A stretch of DNA of 64,000 bases from Gammaproteobacteria bacterium. Lineage in GTDB: Bacteria > Pseudomonadota > Gammaproteobacteria > Chromatiales > Chromatiaceae. A program made the translations under genes and the position numbers. This document shows positions 37,051-46,325 of the stretch, piece by piece. The notes under the pieces were generated by a model. That model ran no database searches. It was not told where the DNA came from and saw only the letters and a program-made list of their open reading frames with translations. Location of the stretch: contig JAAELC010000128.1 in NCBI GenBank assembly GCA_024227135.1, positions 16,331 through 80,330 of the forward strand, written 5' to 3'. The first letter of the stretch is position 1. Each line of letters starts with the position of its first letter.

Positions 37051-38013
37051 ATGGCGAAGCAGCACCAGTCCCGAAAACCAAAGTTCGTGCAACGGCTGGA
37101 ATATGCCGTTGCCTACCTGCTGATCGCGATAGCCCAGTCGCTGCCCTTTGCCGCAGTGCGTGTTCTAGGGAGCTTTCTCGGTAACCTGTTCTACAATCTG
37201 GCCCGCCGGCGACGGCGTATCGCCCTGGAAAACCTCCGTCACGCCTACGGCGACAGCCAATCGCCAGAGGAACTCAAACGTATCGCCCGGGAAAGCTTTA
37301 TCTCCTTTTTTTATACTTTTCTGGAAATTTTTAAATTTAAGAAGATGCTTCATGATCCGGATCGAATTCTGGATCTCTCCCATGAAACCGAAAGCATCGA
37401 AGCCCTGCTCCAAAGGGTACAGGAAGTACACAAAGCATCCGGTGGCTGCATTTTCGTTACGCCCCACCTGGGCAATTGGGAAGTACTGCCCCACGCCAGC
37501 GCCTATATCGGCGTACCCCTGGTGGTGGTGGCCCGTCCCCTCTCAAACGCCTACCTGGAAAAACTGCTGTACAGCGACCGTACCGCCACAGGGCAGATTT
37601 TGATTCCCAAACGCAATGCCATGTTCATGTTGCAGAAAACCCTGCACAAAGGAAATTCCATCGGACTACTGGCGGATCAGGCAACCAGAAAAGCCATATC
37701 CGTGGATTTCTTCGGCCGCCAGGCAACCACCACGCCGGTACCCGCCATCCTGGCCGTGTCCTACCGACGTCCCATCGTCGTGGTGGCCTGCTGCCGCAAC
37801 GCAGTGGGTAAAGGATTCGACGGCTTCATGGCTGAGCCCATCTGGCCCGGGGAGTACCAGAGCGAGAAACAGGAGATATATCGCCTGACCCGGGAAATGA
37901 ACGCAGCGATGGAATCCATCATCAGACAACGCCCGGAACAGTACCTGTGGATGCATAATCGCTGGAAAGTTTATTCCGATCAGCGACAACTGGGCATCAA
38001 CGGTAAAGGCTGA
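37051..38013 (+). CDS. LpxL/HtrB-like lauroyl-type acyltransferase
   Basis: 320 residues. One N-terminal membrane helix (about 17-35) is followed by the acyltransferase domain with the HxxxxE motif TPHLGNWEVLPH. Later segments SIGLLADQATRK and FFGRQATTTPVPAILAV are typical of the family that adds secondary acyl chains to lipid A. It acts at the inner membrane with an acyl-ACP donor. Its place at the end of a dedicated acyl cluster, opposite msbA, suggests it transfers the cluster product to lipid A or a related lipid. It begins 10 bp after the preceding gene. Confidence 0.85.
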   Translation: MAKQHQSRKPKFVQRLEYAVAYLLIAIAQSLPFAAVRVLGSFLGNLFYNLARRRRRIALENLRHAYGDSQSPEELKRIARESFISFFYTFLEIFKFKKMLHDPDRILDLSHETESIEALLQRVQEVHKASGGCIFVTPHLGNWEVLPHASAYIGVPLVVVARPLSNAYLEKLLYSDRTATGQILIPKRNAMFMLQKTLHKGNSIGLLADQATRKAISVDFFGRQATTTPVPAILAVSYRRPIVVVACCRNAVGKGFDGFMAEPIWPGEYQSEKQEIYRLTREMNAAMESIIRQRPEQYLWMHNRWKVYSDQRQLGINGKG

Positions 38014-38028
38014 CCCGGAGAGAGACTG

Positions 38029-38709
38029 TTGGAATCCGAGATACAGGCAGATATGACGAAAAAAGGGCTCAGCGGGCTCCAGGTGCTGGGGATAGTCCTG
38101 GGCGCCATGCTGGTCACAATCGCACTGACCCTGTGGCTGGTAAAAATCTATTTCTTTCCTTCCGACTTTACGCCGGTGGTGCTGAGTGAACCTGAGCTAC
38201 AGCTTCTGACCCGGAAACTCGATCACCTGGACCCCGTCCCGACAAACGCCCCTGCCCGCAACCCGGTAACCGAAAGCGGGACACTACAACCCGAGGCCTA
38301 CAGCGAAACAGGCGCCTCCCGGGAAATCAGGTTCAGCGAACGGGAACTCAATGCGCTGCTGGCCAACAACACCGACCTGGCGCGCAAGGTGGCGATCGAT
38401 TTATCTGACAATCTCATCAGCGCCCGGATACTGATGCCCATGGATCCGGATTTCCCGTTTCTGGGAGGAAAAACCATCCGGGCGCGGGCCGGCATGATGT
38501 TTTCCTATAAAAACGATCGTCCCGTGGTTATCCTGCGGGGTGTGTCCATCATGGGGGTCCCTCTGCCAAACGCCTGGTTGGGGGGACTCAAGAATATCGA
38601 CCTGGTCAATGAGTTCGGCAATGATGAAGGATTCTGGAAAGCTTTTGCTGAGGGTGTCGCGCTGATCAGGGTCGAGGAAGGAAACCTGATGCTCAAATTC
38701 AATGAATAA
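38029..38709 (+). CDS. Membrane-anchored protein of unknown function ending the acyl cluster
   Basis: 226 residues. One membrane helix (about residues 17-42, LQVLGIVLGAMLVTIALTLW) anchors a periplasmic domain. The pattern FSERELNALLANNTDLARKVAIDLSDNLISARILMPMD looks like a beta-rich, possibly lipid-binding domain. A TTG at 38029 has GGAGAG six bases before it; an ATG at 38053 is the alternative. It is probably cotranscribed with the acyltransferase and could assist export or placement of the acyl product. Confidence 0.65.
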   Translation: MESEIQADMTKKGLSGLQVLGIVLGAMLVTIALTLWLVKIYFFPSDFTPVVLSEPELQLLTRKLDHLDPVPTNAPARNPVTESGTLQPEAYSETGASREIRFSERELNALLANNTDLARKVAIDLSDNLISARILMPMDPDFPFLGGKTIRARAGMMFSYKNDRPVVILRGVSIMGVPLPNAWLGGLKNIDLVNEFGNDEGFWKAFAEGVALIRVEEGNLMLKFNE

Positions 38710-38757
38710 ACATCGATGCAACAGCAGCGGGAATCACGGGGTGAACTGGCACTCCTT

Positions 38758-38776
38758 CGGCCCTGTATAAGGGCCG
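38758..38776. terminator. Hairpin after the acyl cluster
   Basis: CGGCCCT/AGGGCCG, a 7-bp stem with a 5-nt loop, overlaps a 14-bp GC palindrome (38770-38783). It lies between convergent genes, 50 bp after the last cluster gene. No strong U tract. Confidence 0.4.
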
Positions 38777-38819
38777 CGGCCCTAACCCGATGATTACAGG
38801 GAGGAGGTATTGGCACCTG

Positions 38820-39935
38820 TCAAGGCTTGCCCCCCTCAGTGATCTCCCAGTAAGGGACGCCATCCCGCACACGCTCCCGCAGACCCGTCCGTTGAGCTGC
38901 CCGCTTTCCGGCCCCCAGTAACTCCACCAGATCCGCCGTCACTCGGGGATGAAAGAAAAAATACTCATGCCCCAGAAACTGGTAACGACCAGCCGGCGTA
39001 ACATCGATGGTCTCCATCCCTGCTGCCACCGTTAGAAATTCCCCTGCCTCCCCTAGACGCGGATACCCACTCAACCTCCGCGACACCTTAAGGGGCGCAT
39101 CATTGTCAGAGGCATAAAGGGTTATACCTCCGGTCAGAGGTCTGAGCTCCGGCAATATATCAACAAAGGTCTGGGAGTCGAAATCCGGGGCCAGCAGCGT
39201 CAAAGCCCCGATTGCAGGGCCCACCTGCTGCTCCCTGCCCATTCTCTGCAGCGCGAAGAATATTCCGCGGGAACCCAGGCTATGGGCCAGAACCTGCACA
39301 TTGGAACGTCCCAGCCGTTCACCCAACTGCCCCAGCAAACTGGCCAGATAGGGTACGCTCCACTCCACATCGGCCTGGTCGCGGACATAGTCGGTCGGGC
39401 GACCGTTGGACGGCCAGCTGAACATGAGAAGTGTGGCCTTTCCCCCCAACGCCCGCTGCAATGCGGCCGACATTTTACAGGTGCGCTCGAACCCGTAGTT
39501 GTAGCCATGAAGGAACACCACCAGACTCTTCGACTCCGTTCGTTCCACTGCGTCGGCCAAACCCTTCCAAAACAGATCCCCATGGGTTTGATCCACGACC
39601 CGAATATTCGATGTTTCGCCCGGTAGATAAAAGTTAACCTCCCGGGCGAGTTGCTTCAGATAGGGAATGGGTTCGAATTCAACCTCGCAACGACCCACCT
39701 GGGGAGTCCCCCGGTCACCGCTGAAGACTTCCGCCGGCTCTTGAGATGCCTCCCGCTTCCGGTTGGTGGCAAACCAGACGCTCACTTTGACCGATTCCTC
39801 AGCGGATTTTGTCTCGGGGGGCTGGGGTGACGAGCCCTGTTCAGTGCTCCACACTTCGGCATTCCCCCAAAGGAGCAGCAGAAATAAAACCACCAGGCCG
39901 CTTGAAAGTCGCCATGCTATGATCGGGTAAGCCAT
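38820..39935 (-). CDS. Exported alpha/beta-hydrolase (DUF900-like)
   Basis: 371 residues with an N-terminal hydrophobic segment (AWRLSSGLVVLFLLLLWGNA). The hydrolase core has VVFLHGYNYGFERT (oxyanion strand) and the nucleophile elbow VLAHSLGSRG; the acid and His lie in later segments, with HEYFFFHP near the C-terminus. The family includes esterase-like proteins of unknown substrate. The ATG at 39935 is favoured; a GTG three codons upstream sits closer to AGGATGAG. It is monocistronic and convergent with the acyl cluster. Confidence 0.75.
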   Translation of the reverse strand: MAYPIIAWRLSSGLVVLFLLLLWGNAEVWSTEQGSSPQPPETKSAEESVKVSVWFATNRKREASQEPAEVFSGDRGTPQVGRCEVEFEPIPYLKQLAREVNFYLPGETSNIRVVDQTHGDLFWKGLADAVERTESKSLVVFLHGYNYGFERTCKMSAALQRALGGKATLLMFSWPSNGRPTDYVRDQADVEWSVPYLASLLGQLGERLGRSNVQVLAHSLGSRGIFFALQRMGREQQVGPAIGALTLLAPDFDSQTFVDILPELRPLTGGITLYASDNDAPLKVSRRLSGYPRLGEAGEFLTVAAGMETIDVTPAGRYQFLGHEYFFFHPRVTADLVELLGAGKRAAQRTGLRERVRDGVPYWEITEGGKP

Positions 39936-40046
39936 GCTTGTCACTCATCCTGCTCCAACTGTAATGGTAACATGAGATTCAGTCAGGGAACCCGGGTTAT
40001 CGGCAGCTGAAAGCAAACGTCACCTGAACCTCTTTACAAGGGGATA

Positions 40047-40133
40047 GTGACGGGTGAATGCCAACACACCCTGTAGAGACTATGCTGTTTGAGTATGCCA
40101 GCCCCGGGCAACAGGTAACGGCATACCCGTCAC
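40047..40133 (+). promoter_or_regulatory. Leader of the AsmA gene with mutually exclusive hairpins
   Basis: GTGACGGGTGAATGCC (40047-40062) can pair with GGCATACCCGTCAC (40120-40133) as a long stem with a 2-nt bulge. The same right arm, GGCATAC at 40120-40126, can instead pair perfectly with GTATGCC at 40093-40099. The region ends about 20 bp before the AsmA start. Confidence 0.35.
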
Positions 40134-40152
40134 CGAATCTACCGGATTGATA

Positions 40153-43100
40153 ATGCAGTTACCACACAGAATAGTACTCTCGACCCTCACCCTGCTCCTG
40201 GTGCTCCCGGTGCTGGCCGGGCTGGTGGTCTATACCCAGCCTTCCCTGCTGCGTTCGCCCCTGGAAAGTCTGGTGGGGCATTTTACCGGCCTGCGGCTGA
40301 AGATCGACGGAGAGTTCCTGTTGACACCCACTTTGTCGCCTCTCCTGACTGTGGGAGACGTCAGCCTGATCAACCCGGAATTACCTGATCATCCTCCTCT
40401 GGCCAGCATCAGAAATCTGAAACTGGGTCTCGAGCTACTACCCCTGCTCGACGGTCATATCCGGATTCCCTTACTGAAGCTGCAGGGCGCTTTCATTCAC
40501 CTGGAAAGGGATGCTTCCGGGAAAGCAAACTGGCAAGTAGGCCAAACCGGCCCTGGGGCGCCCAACTCGACCAACAAGGTTCGCATCCCGATCGTCTGGG
40601 AACTGCAGGTCACAGATCTGGATTTCACCTACCTGCAACCCGAGCGGGAGCCCATTCACGAAATCATCAAAACCGCTACCGCGTCCATCAGTCCGGAAAG
40701 CGGAATTCAGGCACACATCGAGAGCATTTTGGACGGCAATCCCTACGTTCTGGATGTTTACAGTGACATGGAATCGATCGTCAATACGCCGGACCGGCCG
40801 TTCCCGGTGCTCGCCACCCTGGACGGAAAAGAGGGTGAGCTGAAGATCGACGGTACCGTAGGCTGGCCTCTTCACAGCGGTGATACCAGCCTGGAGATCC
40901 ACCTGCAGGGTCAGAACCTGCCTTTACTGGGTGGTCTCTTTGCCATGAACTGGCCAGACCTGGGTAATTTCTCCCTGAGAACCCGGTTTCGGGGCAACGA
41001 CCAGGCCATGGCAGTGGAAGGGCTCTCCGTCAATCTTGGAAACAGTCTTCTCACCGGGGATATTTCTTACCGCCGTGAAACCCCCAGACCCTATCTGGAT
41101 ATCAATCTGGCACTCAATCATTTCGTTGTGGGACAGCTGGGGAGGAAGACCGAGCCCAGGGTGGAGACCGAAACCAGCGGTGCCATTCCCGAAATCGGCA
41201 CAGACTGGCAGGTCTTGAACGAGCTGGATGGCAGGCTGGCAGTGGATATAGGCCTGCTCGGTTACCGGGGAGAGGAGTTCAAAGATCTACAGCTCAGGGC
41301 AGATCTGAATGCCGGAAAACTGTCGGTAAACCTGACACCCCTGGCGGCATTTTCCAGACGACTCGCCGGTCAGTTGCTGTTAAACGGATCCACACCCGAA
41401 CCCACCTATCGCCTCCAGGCGAGCAGCAAGGGACTTCGGATTCACGACCTGGTTCGTTTCATCTCGGGCAGCACTCCGGTTTCAGGTCAACTCCAGCAGG
41501 TGCAGCTGGATATTTCTGGAGCATTGGGCACCGGGGCACTGCTGGAAGCTGTTGACGCCCTGGAGATGAGCGCATCAGGATTCAAACTGCGGAAAAAGAC
41601 CGACCAGGGTGGGATGACCCGCCTGAGCCTGAAAAAAGCCCAGGTATCACTGGATCCGAAATCCGGAAATCTTCATCTTGAAGGACTGGGGGCACTGGAC
41701 GGGCAACCACTGACACTGAATCTTCAGACCGGAACCCTGAGAGAACTCAGCTCATCGGCCCGGCAACCCCTGACCCTCAAACTGACCACGGGAAATACCC
41801 GGCTGGTTGCAAGCGGCCACACATCCAACAAAGGAGGCAAAGTCGACTACCAGTTCGATCTCAATGCCTCTGCCGACACGCTGGAACAGACGGGTCACCT
41901 GCTGCTCATGGATCTCCCTCCCGTCGGCCCGGTGAGTTTAAAAACAAAGGTTACCGGCAACGAGCGGGACCTCAACTGGACCGACCTGGACCTGGGCATC
42001 GGAGAGAACCACCTGGCCAGTAACGGATCCATGCGATTCCCGAAACACGGGCTGGTTTACTCAGCCCGCGCAAAATTGACATCGCCCGATTACGAACTTC
42101 TTATCAGCGCGCTGCTGCCGGGCTTTCCCCACCTCGGTAATGTCGTCCTGGACATGGACCTGAAGGGTGACGACCGGAAGCTTGATTTAAAGGTATTGCA
42201 GGCTTCCGCAGGGCAAAGCCGGGCTACCGGCGAAGCTCACCTGGATTTCAGTGGCGCGAAACCGAAACTGTCACTCCAGGTCGACGCAGACCCGGTACAA
42301 CTGACCACCGTTTTCGAAAAAGACGCACCCGCGGATCCCCCTCCCCCTGCAACCGGGCCGGAGAGGCGGGTGATACCGGACATCATCATCAATGCAAAGC
42401 CACTCAGGCTGATCGACCTGGACTTCAAAATGGTCGTGCGCAATCTGCTGCATGGACAGAACAACCTGGGCGCATACACTTTATCCGGGATTATCCGGAA
42501 TAGCGTTTTCAAGATGGATACCCGGTTCAGTTCTGCCTATCTGCAGAAAGCGACATTAAGTACCAAAATTTCGGGCAAGGGTGCTAAACCCGAAATCTCG
42601 GTCAACCTGGAATGCCAGGACCTGGATCACGGGGGGTTATTGAAGGCATTGGGAGTTTCCGACAACGTGACGGGTAAACTGGATATCCAGTTCGATGCTC
42701 GGGGCCGGGGCAGCGATTTACAGGAACTGCTCGCCGCAACGGATGGAGAATTGAAGATCAGCGGTGGTCCCGGCAAGATAAGGTATGCGCAGCTGCGCTT
42801 GTGGGGGGGTAACCTGATGAATCTGCTGATCCCGGCGAGTATCAGCGGCCAGGATGTGTCTCTGGTCAATTGTCTGGCAGGCCGCTACAAGCTCGAGCCG
42901 GGGCTGTTCAGCAGCGAGGGTTTCGTGATGGATACCGACACCGCTACCATCGCCGGAAAACTGGAAATCGCCCTCCCCTCGGAAAAACTCGCGGGGGGAA
43001 TCAAACCGCAGCCCAAAGGGGTGCGCCTTTTTACCATCGATACCCCGATCCGCTTCGGGGGCACGCTGGCCAATCCGACAGTGGAGCCGGTTTCTGACGA

Positions 43101-43428
43101 AAATCTGTTGATGGTGGGAAAACTGGCGGCGGGAGCCTACAACCCGACCTTCCTGATCGCCTTATTCGGGTCAGTGGGTACCGGTGTGGACAATCCCTGT
43201 GAAGCGGTGCTCAGCGGTGCCTGGCCCAAAGAGCAGCAGCCCCCTGAAAGGGAACCACTGAAAAAATCAGTCAGGGGACTGGACAACGTCGGCAAAAGCG
43301 TAAAAGACTTGATAACCCTGCCATTTGGAAAGCTGCTAAAGAAACAGGCAGAGAACGCACCCCCTGCAGACCAGCCCACACCCAGGCAACAGAAACCCCG
43401 GGAGCACCAGTTCCCCGATGGCAATTGA
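40153..43428 (+). CDS. AsmA-family envelope protein
   Basis: 1091 residues. One N-terminal membrane helix (LPHRIVLSTLTLLLVLPVLAG) anchors a long, repetitive beta-rich periplasmic body. The N-terminal AsmA domain (LKIDGEFLLTPTLSPLLTVGDVSLIN) and the C-terminal AsmA_2 domain (about 700-1010) are recognisable. The tail is Pro/Gln/Lys-rich. AsmA-like and YhdP-like proteins form groove-shaped bridges that influence phospholipid transfer to the outer membrane. Starts at ATG 40153; a TTG two codons earlier is weaker. Confidence 0.85.
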   Translation: MQLPHRIVLSTLTLLLVLPVLAGLVVYTQPSLLRSPLESLVGHFTGLRLKIDGEFLLTPTLSPLLTVGDVSLINPELPDHPPLASIRNLKLGLELLPLLDGHIRIPLLKLQGAFIHLERDASGKANWQVGQTGPGAPNSTNKVRIPIVWELQVTDLDFTYLQPEREPIHEIIKTATASISPESGIQAHIESILDGNPYVLDVYSDMESIVNTPDRPFPVLATLDGKEGELKIDGTVGWPLHSGDTSLEIHLQGQNLPLLGGLFAMNWPDLGNFSLRTRFRGNDQAMAVEGLSVNLGNSLLTGDISYRRETPRPYLDINLALNHFVVGQLGRKTEPRVETETSGAIPEIGTDWQVLNELDGRLAVDIGLLGYRGEEFKDLQLRADLNAGKLSVNLTPLAAFSRRLAGQLLLNGSTPEPTYRLQASSKGLRIHDLVRFISGSTPVSGQLQQVQLDISGALGTGALLEAVDALEMSASGFKLRKKTDQGGMTRLSLKKAQVSLDPKSGNLHLEGLGALDGQPLTLNLQTGTLRELSSSARQPLTLKLTTGNTRLVASGHTSNKGGKVDYQFDLNASADTLEQTGHLLLMDLPPVGPVSLKTKVTGNERDLNWTDLDLGIGENHLASNGSMRFPKHGLVYSARAKLTSPDYELLISALLPGFPHLGNVVLDMDLKGDDRKLDLKVLQASAGQSRATGEAHLDFSGAKPKLSLQVDADPVQLTTVFEKDAPADPPPPATGPERRVIPDIIINAKPLRLIDLDFKMVVRNLLHGQNNLGAYTLSGIIRNSVFKMDTRFSSAYLQKATLSTKISGKGAKPEISVNLECQDLDHGGLLKALGVSDNVTGKLDIQFDARGRGSDLQELLAATDGELKISGGPGKIRYAQLRLWGGNLMNLLIPASISGQDVSLVNCLAGRYKLEPGLFSSEGFVMDTDTATIAGKLEIALPSEKLAGGIKPQPKGVRLFTIDTPIRFGGTLANPTVEPVSDENLLMVGKLAAGAYNPTFLIALFGSVGTGVDNPCEAVLSGAWPKEQQPPEREPLKKSVRGLDNVGKSVKDLITLPFGKLLKKQAENAPPADQPTPRQQKPREHQFPDGN

Positions 43429-43453
43429 GTACCCCAATGCAGTCTGGTTGGCT

Positions 43454-43459
43454 TATAAT
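43454..43459 (+). promoter_or_regulatory. Possible -10 box (TATAAT)
   Basis: A perfect TATAAT lies 37 bases before the small lipoprotein start. The nearest TTGA-like -35 is 23 bp away, which is too far, so this is suggestive only. Confidence 0.3.
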
Positions 43460-43496
43460 ACCGCGTCATCCAATATCGGTCAGCGGAGTCGAAATA

Positions 43497-43712
43497 ATGA
43501 ACAACAGAAAAATCAGCGTTATCGGCAGTGCACTGTTAGCCACATGTTTCCTGGTTGGCTGCGGTGGTGGTGGCGCCAAAGTGGAGAGCAGCACAACCAC
43601 CACGACCATGGGTCAGGAACTGATGGACCTGAACTCCAGCTATGAGCAGGGCATCATCACAGAGGACGAGTACAAGAAAGCAAAAAAGAAAATAATGAAG
43701 CGTTACAACTGA
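43497..43712 (+). CDS. Small SHOCT-like lipoprotein
   Basis: 71 residues. A lipoprotein signal (KISVIGSALLATCFLVGCGG) places the lipidated cysteine in LVGC. A Ser/Thr linker follows. The C-terminal LMDLNSSYEQGIITEDEYKKAKKKIM matches the short helical SHOCT oligomerisation motif. CGGAG precedes the ATG. Its role is unknown. The surface-antigen-like gene converges on it. Confidence 0.75.
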   Translation: MNNRKISVIGSALLATCFLVGCGGGGAKVESSTTTTTMGQELMDLNSSYEQGIITEDEYKKAKKKIMKRYN

Positions 43713-43758
43713 TCGGTTTGAGGCTGCCCGACAGAACCCTGTATCTTTACTTCAGCAT

Positions 43759-44139
43759 CTAGCGGGCAATCAGCCATTTGCCGTCTTCCTGGCGGCAAAA
43801 GTCATAAGTGGCACTGCTGCTTGTAGACTTGGCTCTGTTGACGATAGTCAGTTGCCTGCAGCGTTGATTCTGAAGGCCCTTACCCGTTGCCGGCTCCGCA
43901 ACGAAGCTTCCCGAGTTTCCCGACTGGGGGTTTTTCCAGGCGTACTCCCGCCCATCCTCCCCTTCGTTGAGCACCTCATCAGCCTTCTGCTCCATCATTG
44001 TCCAGTCCTCATCGGTAAAATACCTGATGGGAGCATCGTTGAGCCAGACAAAATTGGCCCCGCTCACGGGTAAGGTCAACCCACTGGAAAGCAGAAACAG
44101 GAGAGCGGCCAGCTGACTCCCGGTTTTATTAGCGAACAT
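43759..44139 (-). CDS. Surface-antigen-like exported protein (RT0821/Lpp0805-like)
   Basis: 126 residues. The signal peptide ends near LPVSGA. LNEGEDGREYAWKNPQSGNSGSF, then CRQLTIVNRAKSTSSSATYDFCRQEDGKWLI, form the conserved core of small proteobacterial surface-antigen proteins: two cysteines and a WxNxxSGxxG pattern. GAGGTG lies six bases before the ATG at 44139. The function of the family is not established. Confidence 0.7.
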   Translation of the reverse strand: MFANKTGSQLAALLFLLSSGLTLPVSGANFVWLNDAPIRYFTDEDWTMMEQKADEVLNEGEDGREYAWKNPQSGNSGSFVAEPATGKGLQNQRCRQLTIVNRAKSTSSSATYDFCRQEDGKWLIAR

Positions 44140-44397
44140 GCCACACCTCGTCACTTCCGACTGTATTGCTTTGAGATCCGTTGTTATTCACATGATAGAT
44201 GCAGAGAGCCGCAATTACTAACCCTATGAGAAAGTATTCTGAAAGGGCAGACCATTACTTCGGTTTTTCGCCAGAAGAATCGACTCACCGAGGTATCCTG
44301 CCAACCTGCCCAACGGATCCTTTCAAGTCATAGACTGGAGCACACTCGGTGAATTCCGGTATTGCACCCAGCCCGGCACCAACGATAGGATACCGCC

Positions 44398-45615
44398 ATG
44401 AATGCCTCCACACTGAGCGTGATACTCGCTGGCGGTTACGGTTCCCGCCTTCTACCACTTACCCGGGAACGTACCAAGCCTGCAGTCCCCTTCGGCGGAA
44501 AGTACCGGATTATCGACTTTCCGCTGGCCAACTGCCTGCACTCCGGACTGCGGCGGATCCTGGTTCTGACCCAGTACAAATCCCTTTCCCTTCATAAACA
44601 CCTGCGAGACGGCTGGTCGCTCTTCAACCCGGAACTTGGGGAGTTCATAACACCGGTACCACCCCAGATGCAAAGCGGTGACCAAGCCTATGAAGGCACC
44701 GCCGATGCGGTTTACCAGAATCTCAATATCCTGAAGCGCAGCGGTGCCCGCTGGATGCTGATACTGTCCGGGGATCAGATTTACCGCATGGACTATGCCC
44801 CGCTGCTCAAATACCACAGAAAACAGAAAGCGGGTATGACAGTGGCCTGTATGAGCGTACCCAAGGAGCGGTGCAAGGAGTACAGCATCCTCTCCTGCAA
44901 GGGGGACGGCCGTGTAACCGGTATTCACTATCAACCTTCGTCACCACACCCGGACCCGGAGGCCTCCAACAAGGCACTGGCCTCCATGGGCATGTATGTT
45001 TTCTCGGTCAAGAAACTGGCTGCGGTGCTGGAAGCGGACGCGCAAAGCACAGACTCCTCCCACGATTTCGACCGGGACATCATCCCCAGAATGGTGGAAT
45101 CCGACAGCGTGCAGGCCTACCGGTTTGGAATTGAAAAAGGGCGGGTCACGCCGGATCGCTACTGGTGCAACCTGGATTCCCTGGACAGCTACTACCGGGC
45201 CAACATGGAGCTGCTGGACCCTGTACCCTCTCTGGACCTCTATCAACGTGACTGGCCGATACACACCTATCAACCCCAGTCCCCCCCCGCCCGCACAGTG
45301 CCCGGGGCCTCCGGCAGTGAAGGCATATTCATCAATTCCATCGTTGCCAGCGGGGTGGTCATCAACGGGGGCAGTGTTCAGCATTCAATCCTGTTTCCCC
45401 AAGTCCATGTGGGTGACGAGGCGGTCATTCATGATGCCCTGCTCTTTAACGGCGTACAGGTCGGTGCCGGTGCGGAACTTCAGCACTGCATCATCGACAA
45501 AGACGTCGTCATCCCCCCGGGGGAGCGTATCGGTTTCAATATCGTAGAGGATGCTGCCCGCTTCACTATTTCCGATGAGGGCGTGGTGGTAGTGCCGCGA
45601 GGTTACAGGTTCTGA
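44398..45615 (+). CDS. glgC: Glucose-1-phosphate adenylyltransferase (ADP-glucose pyrophosphorylase)
   Basis: 405 residues. Makes ADP-glucose for glycogen synthesis. ILAGGYGSRLLPLTRERTKP is the nucleotide-binding signature, PFGGKYRIIDFPLANCLHSG and LILSGDQIYRMDY follow, and the C-terminal left-handed beta-helix holds the allosteric region (HSILFPQVHVGDEAVIHDAL). AGGA lies eight bases before the ATG. No other glycogen gene is adjacent. Confidence 0.95.
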   Translation: MNASTLSVILAGGYGSRLLPLTRERTKPAVPFGGKYRIIDFPLANCLHSGLRRILVLTQYKSLSLHKHLRDGWSLFNPELGEFITPVPPQMQSGDQAYEGTADAVYQNLNILKRSGARWMLILSGDQIYRMDYAPLLKYHRKQKAGMTVACMSVPKERCKEYSILSCKGDGRVTGIHYQPSSPHPDPEASNKALASMGMYVFSVKKLAAVLEADAQSTDSSHDFDRDIIPRMVESDSVQAYRFGIEKGRVTPDRYWCNLDSLDSYYRANMELLDPVPSLDLYQRDWPIHTYQPQSPPARTVPGASGSEGIFINSIVASGVVINGGSVQHSILFPQVHVGDEAVIHDALLFNGVQVGAGAELQHCIIDKDVVIPPGERIGFNIVEDAARFTISDEGVVVVPRGYRF

Positions 45616-45664
45616 TCCAGGCAGGCCCCGGTCAGACGAACGAACCACCCGAGGAAGTCACTTG

Positions 45665-46294
45665 ATGCCCTCCAACCGGTCCCTGACCGTTCTGTTTCCA
45701 TTACTGGCTGCCCTGGTGTTACAGGGCTGCGGTTCCACCTTGGAGCTGGACAGTGATTACCAGCCGGACTTTCCTTTCTCACAGCTCCAGACGTACGGCT
45801 GGCTCGCTTCCAGAAATTCGCCCAGCGCAGATATCCGCATCGACAATGACCTGGTCATTCAACGGGTCATCGCAGCGGTAGACCACGAACTGGCACGCAA
45901 AGGGTACAGGAAATCGAAACCGGCAGATGCTGATTTTCTTGTCACCTGGTCTGGAGTGGTGGATAAAAAAATGCGTGTCGATACCTACAATCACTTCCAC
46001 GGATCACCCTGGGGAGGCTACTGGAGCAGCCTGCACCGTCCCTGGGGCCCCGGGATGTCGAGCAGCCATGCCACCGAGTACGAAACCGGTACCCTGATCA
46101 TCGACTTCCTCACCCCCGAGGCACAACGCCTGTTCTGGCGGGGCAGCGGTCGGAACTATCTGGAGGAGGGACTGACCCCCGAAGAGGCTACCGCCTCAGT
46201 CAATGACACCATTCGAGGAATTCTGGGTCAGTTTCCACCCTCTGACACGGCTGCGGAGACCGCAGAAAAGCCTCGTGGGACTCAGACCCGGTAA
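45665..46294 (+). CDS. DUF4136 lipoprotein
   Basis: 209 residues. The lipoprotein signal ends with VLQGCGS. The DUF4136 pattern is clear: LDSDYQPDFPFSQLQTYGWL at the start, IQRVIAAVDHELARKGYRK, ADADFLVTW, and the later GTLIIDFLTPEAQRLFWRG. Family members are outer-membrane or periplasmic lipoproteins of unknown function. GAGGA precedes the ATG. It starts 49 bp after glgC and may be cotranscribed. Confidence 0.82.
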   Translation: MPSNRSLTVLFPLLAALVLQGCGSTLELDSDYQPDFPFSQLQTYGWLASRNSPSADIRIDNDLVIQRVIAAVDHELARKGYRKSKPADADFLVTWSGVVDKKMRVDTYNHFHGSPWGGYWSSLHRPWGPGMSSSHATEYETGTLIIDFLTPEAQRLFWRGSGRNYLEEGLTPEEATASVNDTIRGILGQFPPSDTAAETAEKPRGTQTR

Positions 46295-46325
46295 GGCAGG
46301 ATGCCCCTTGATCAGGCACCGGACA

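Noticed and set aside
28388..38709. Standard housekeeping fab operon
   Set aside because: No fabD, fabH or plsX, a non-standard ACP, and two inactive ketosynthase homologues argue against the primary fatty-acid operon.
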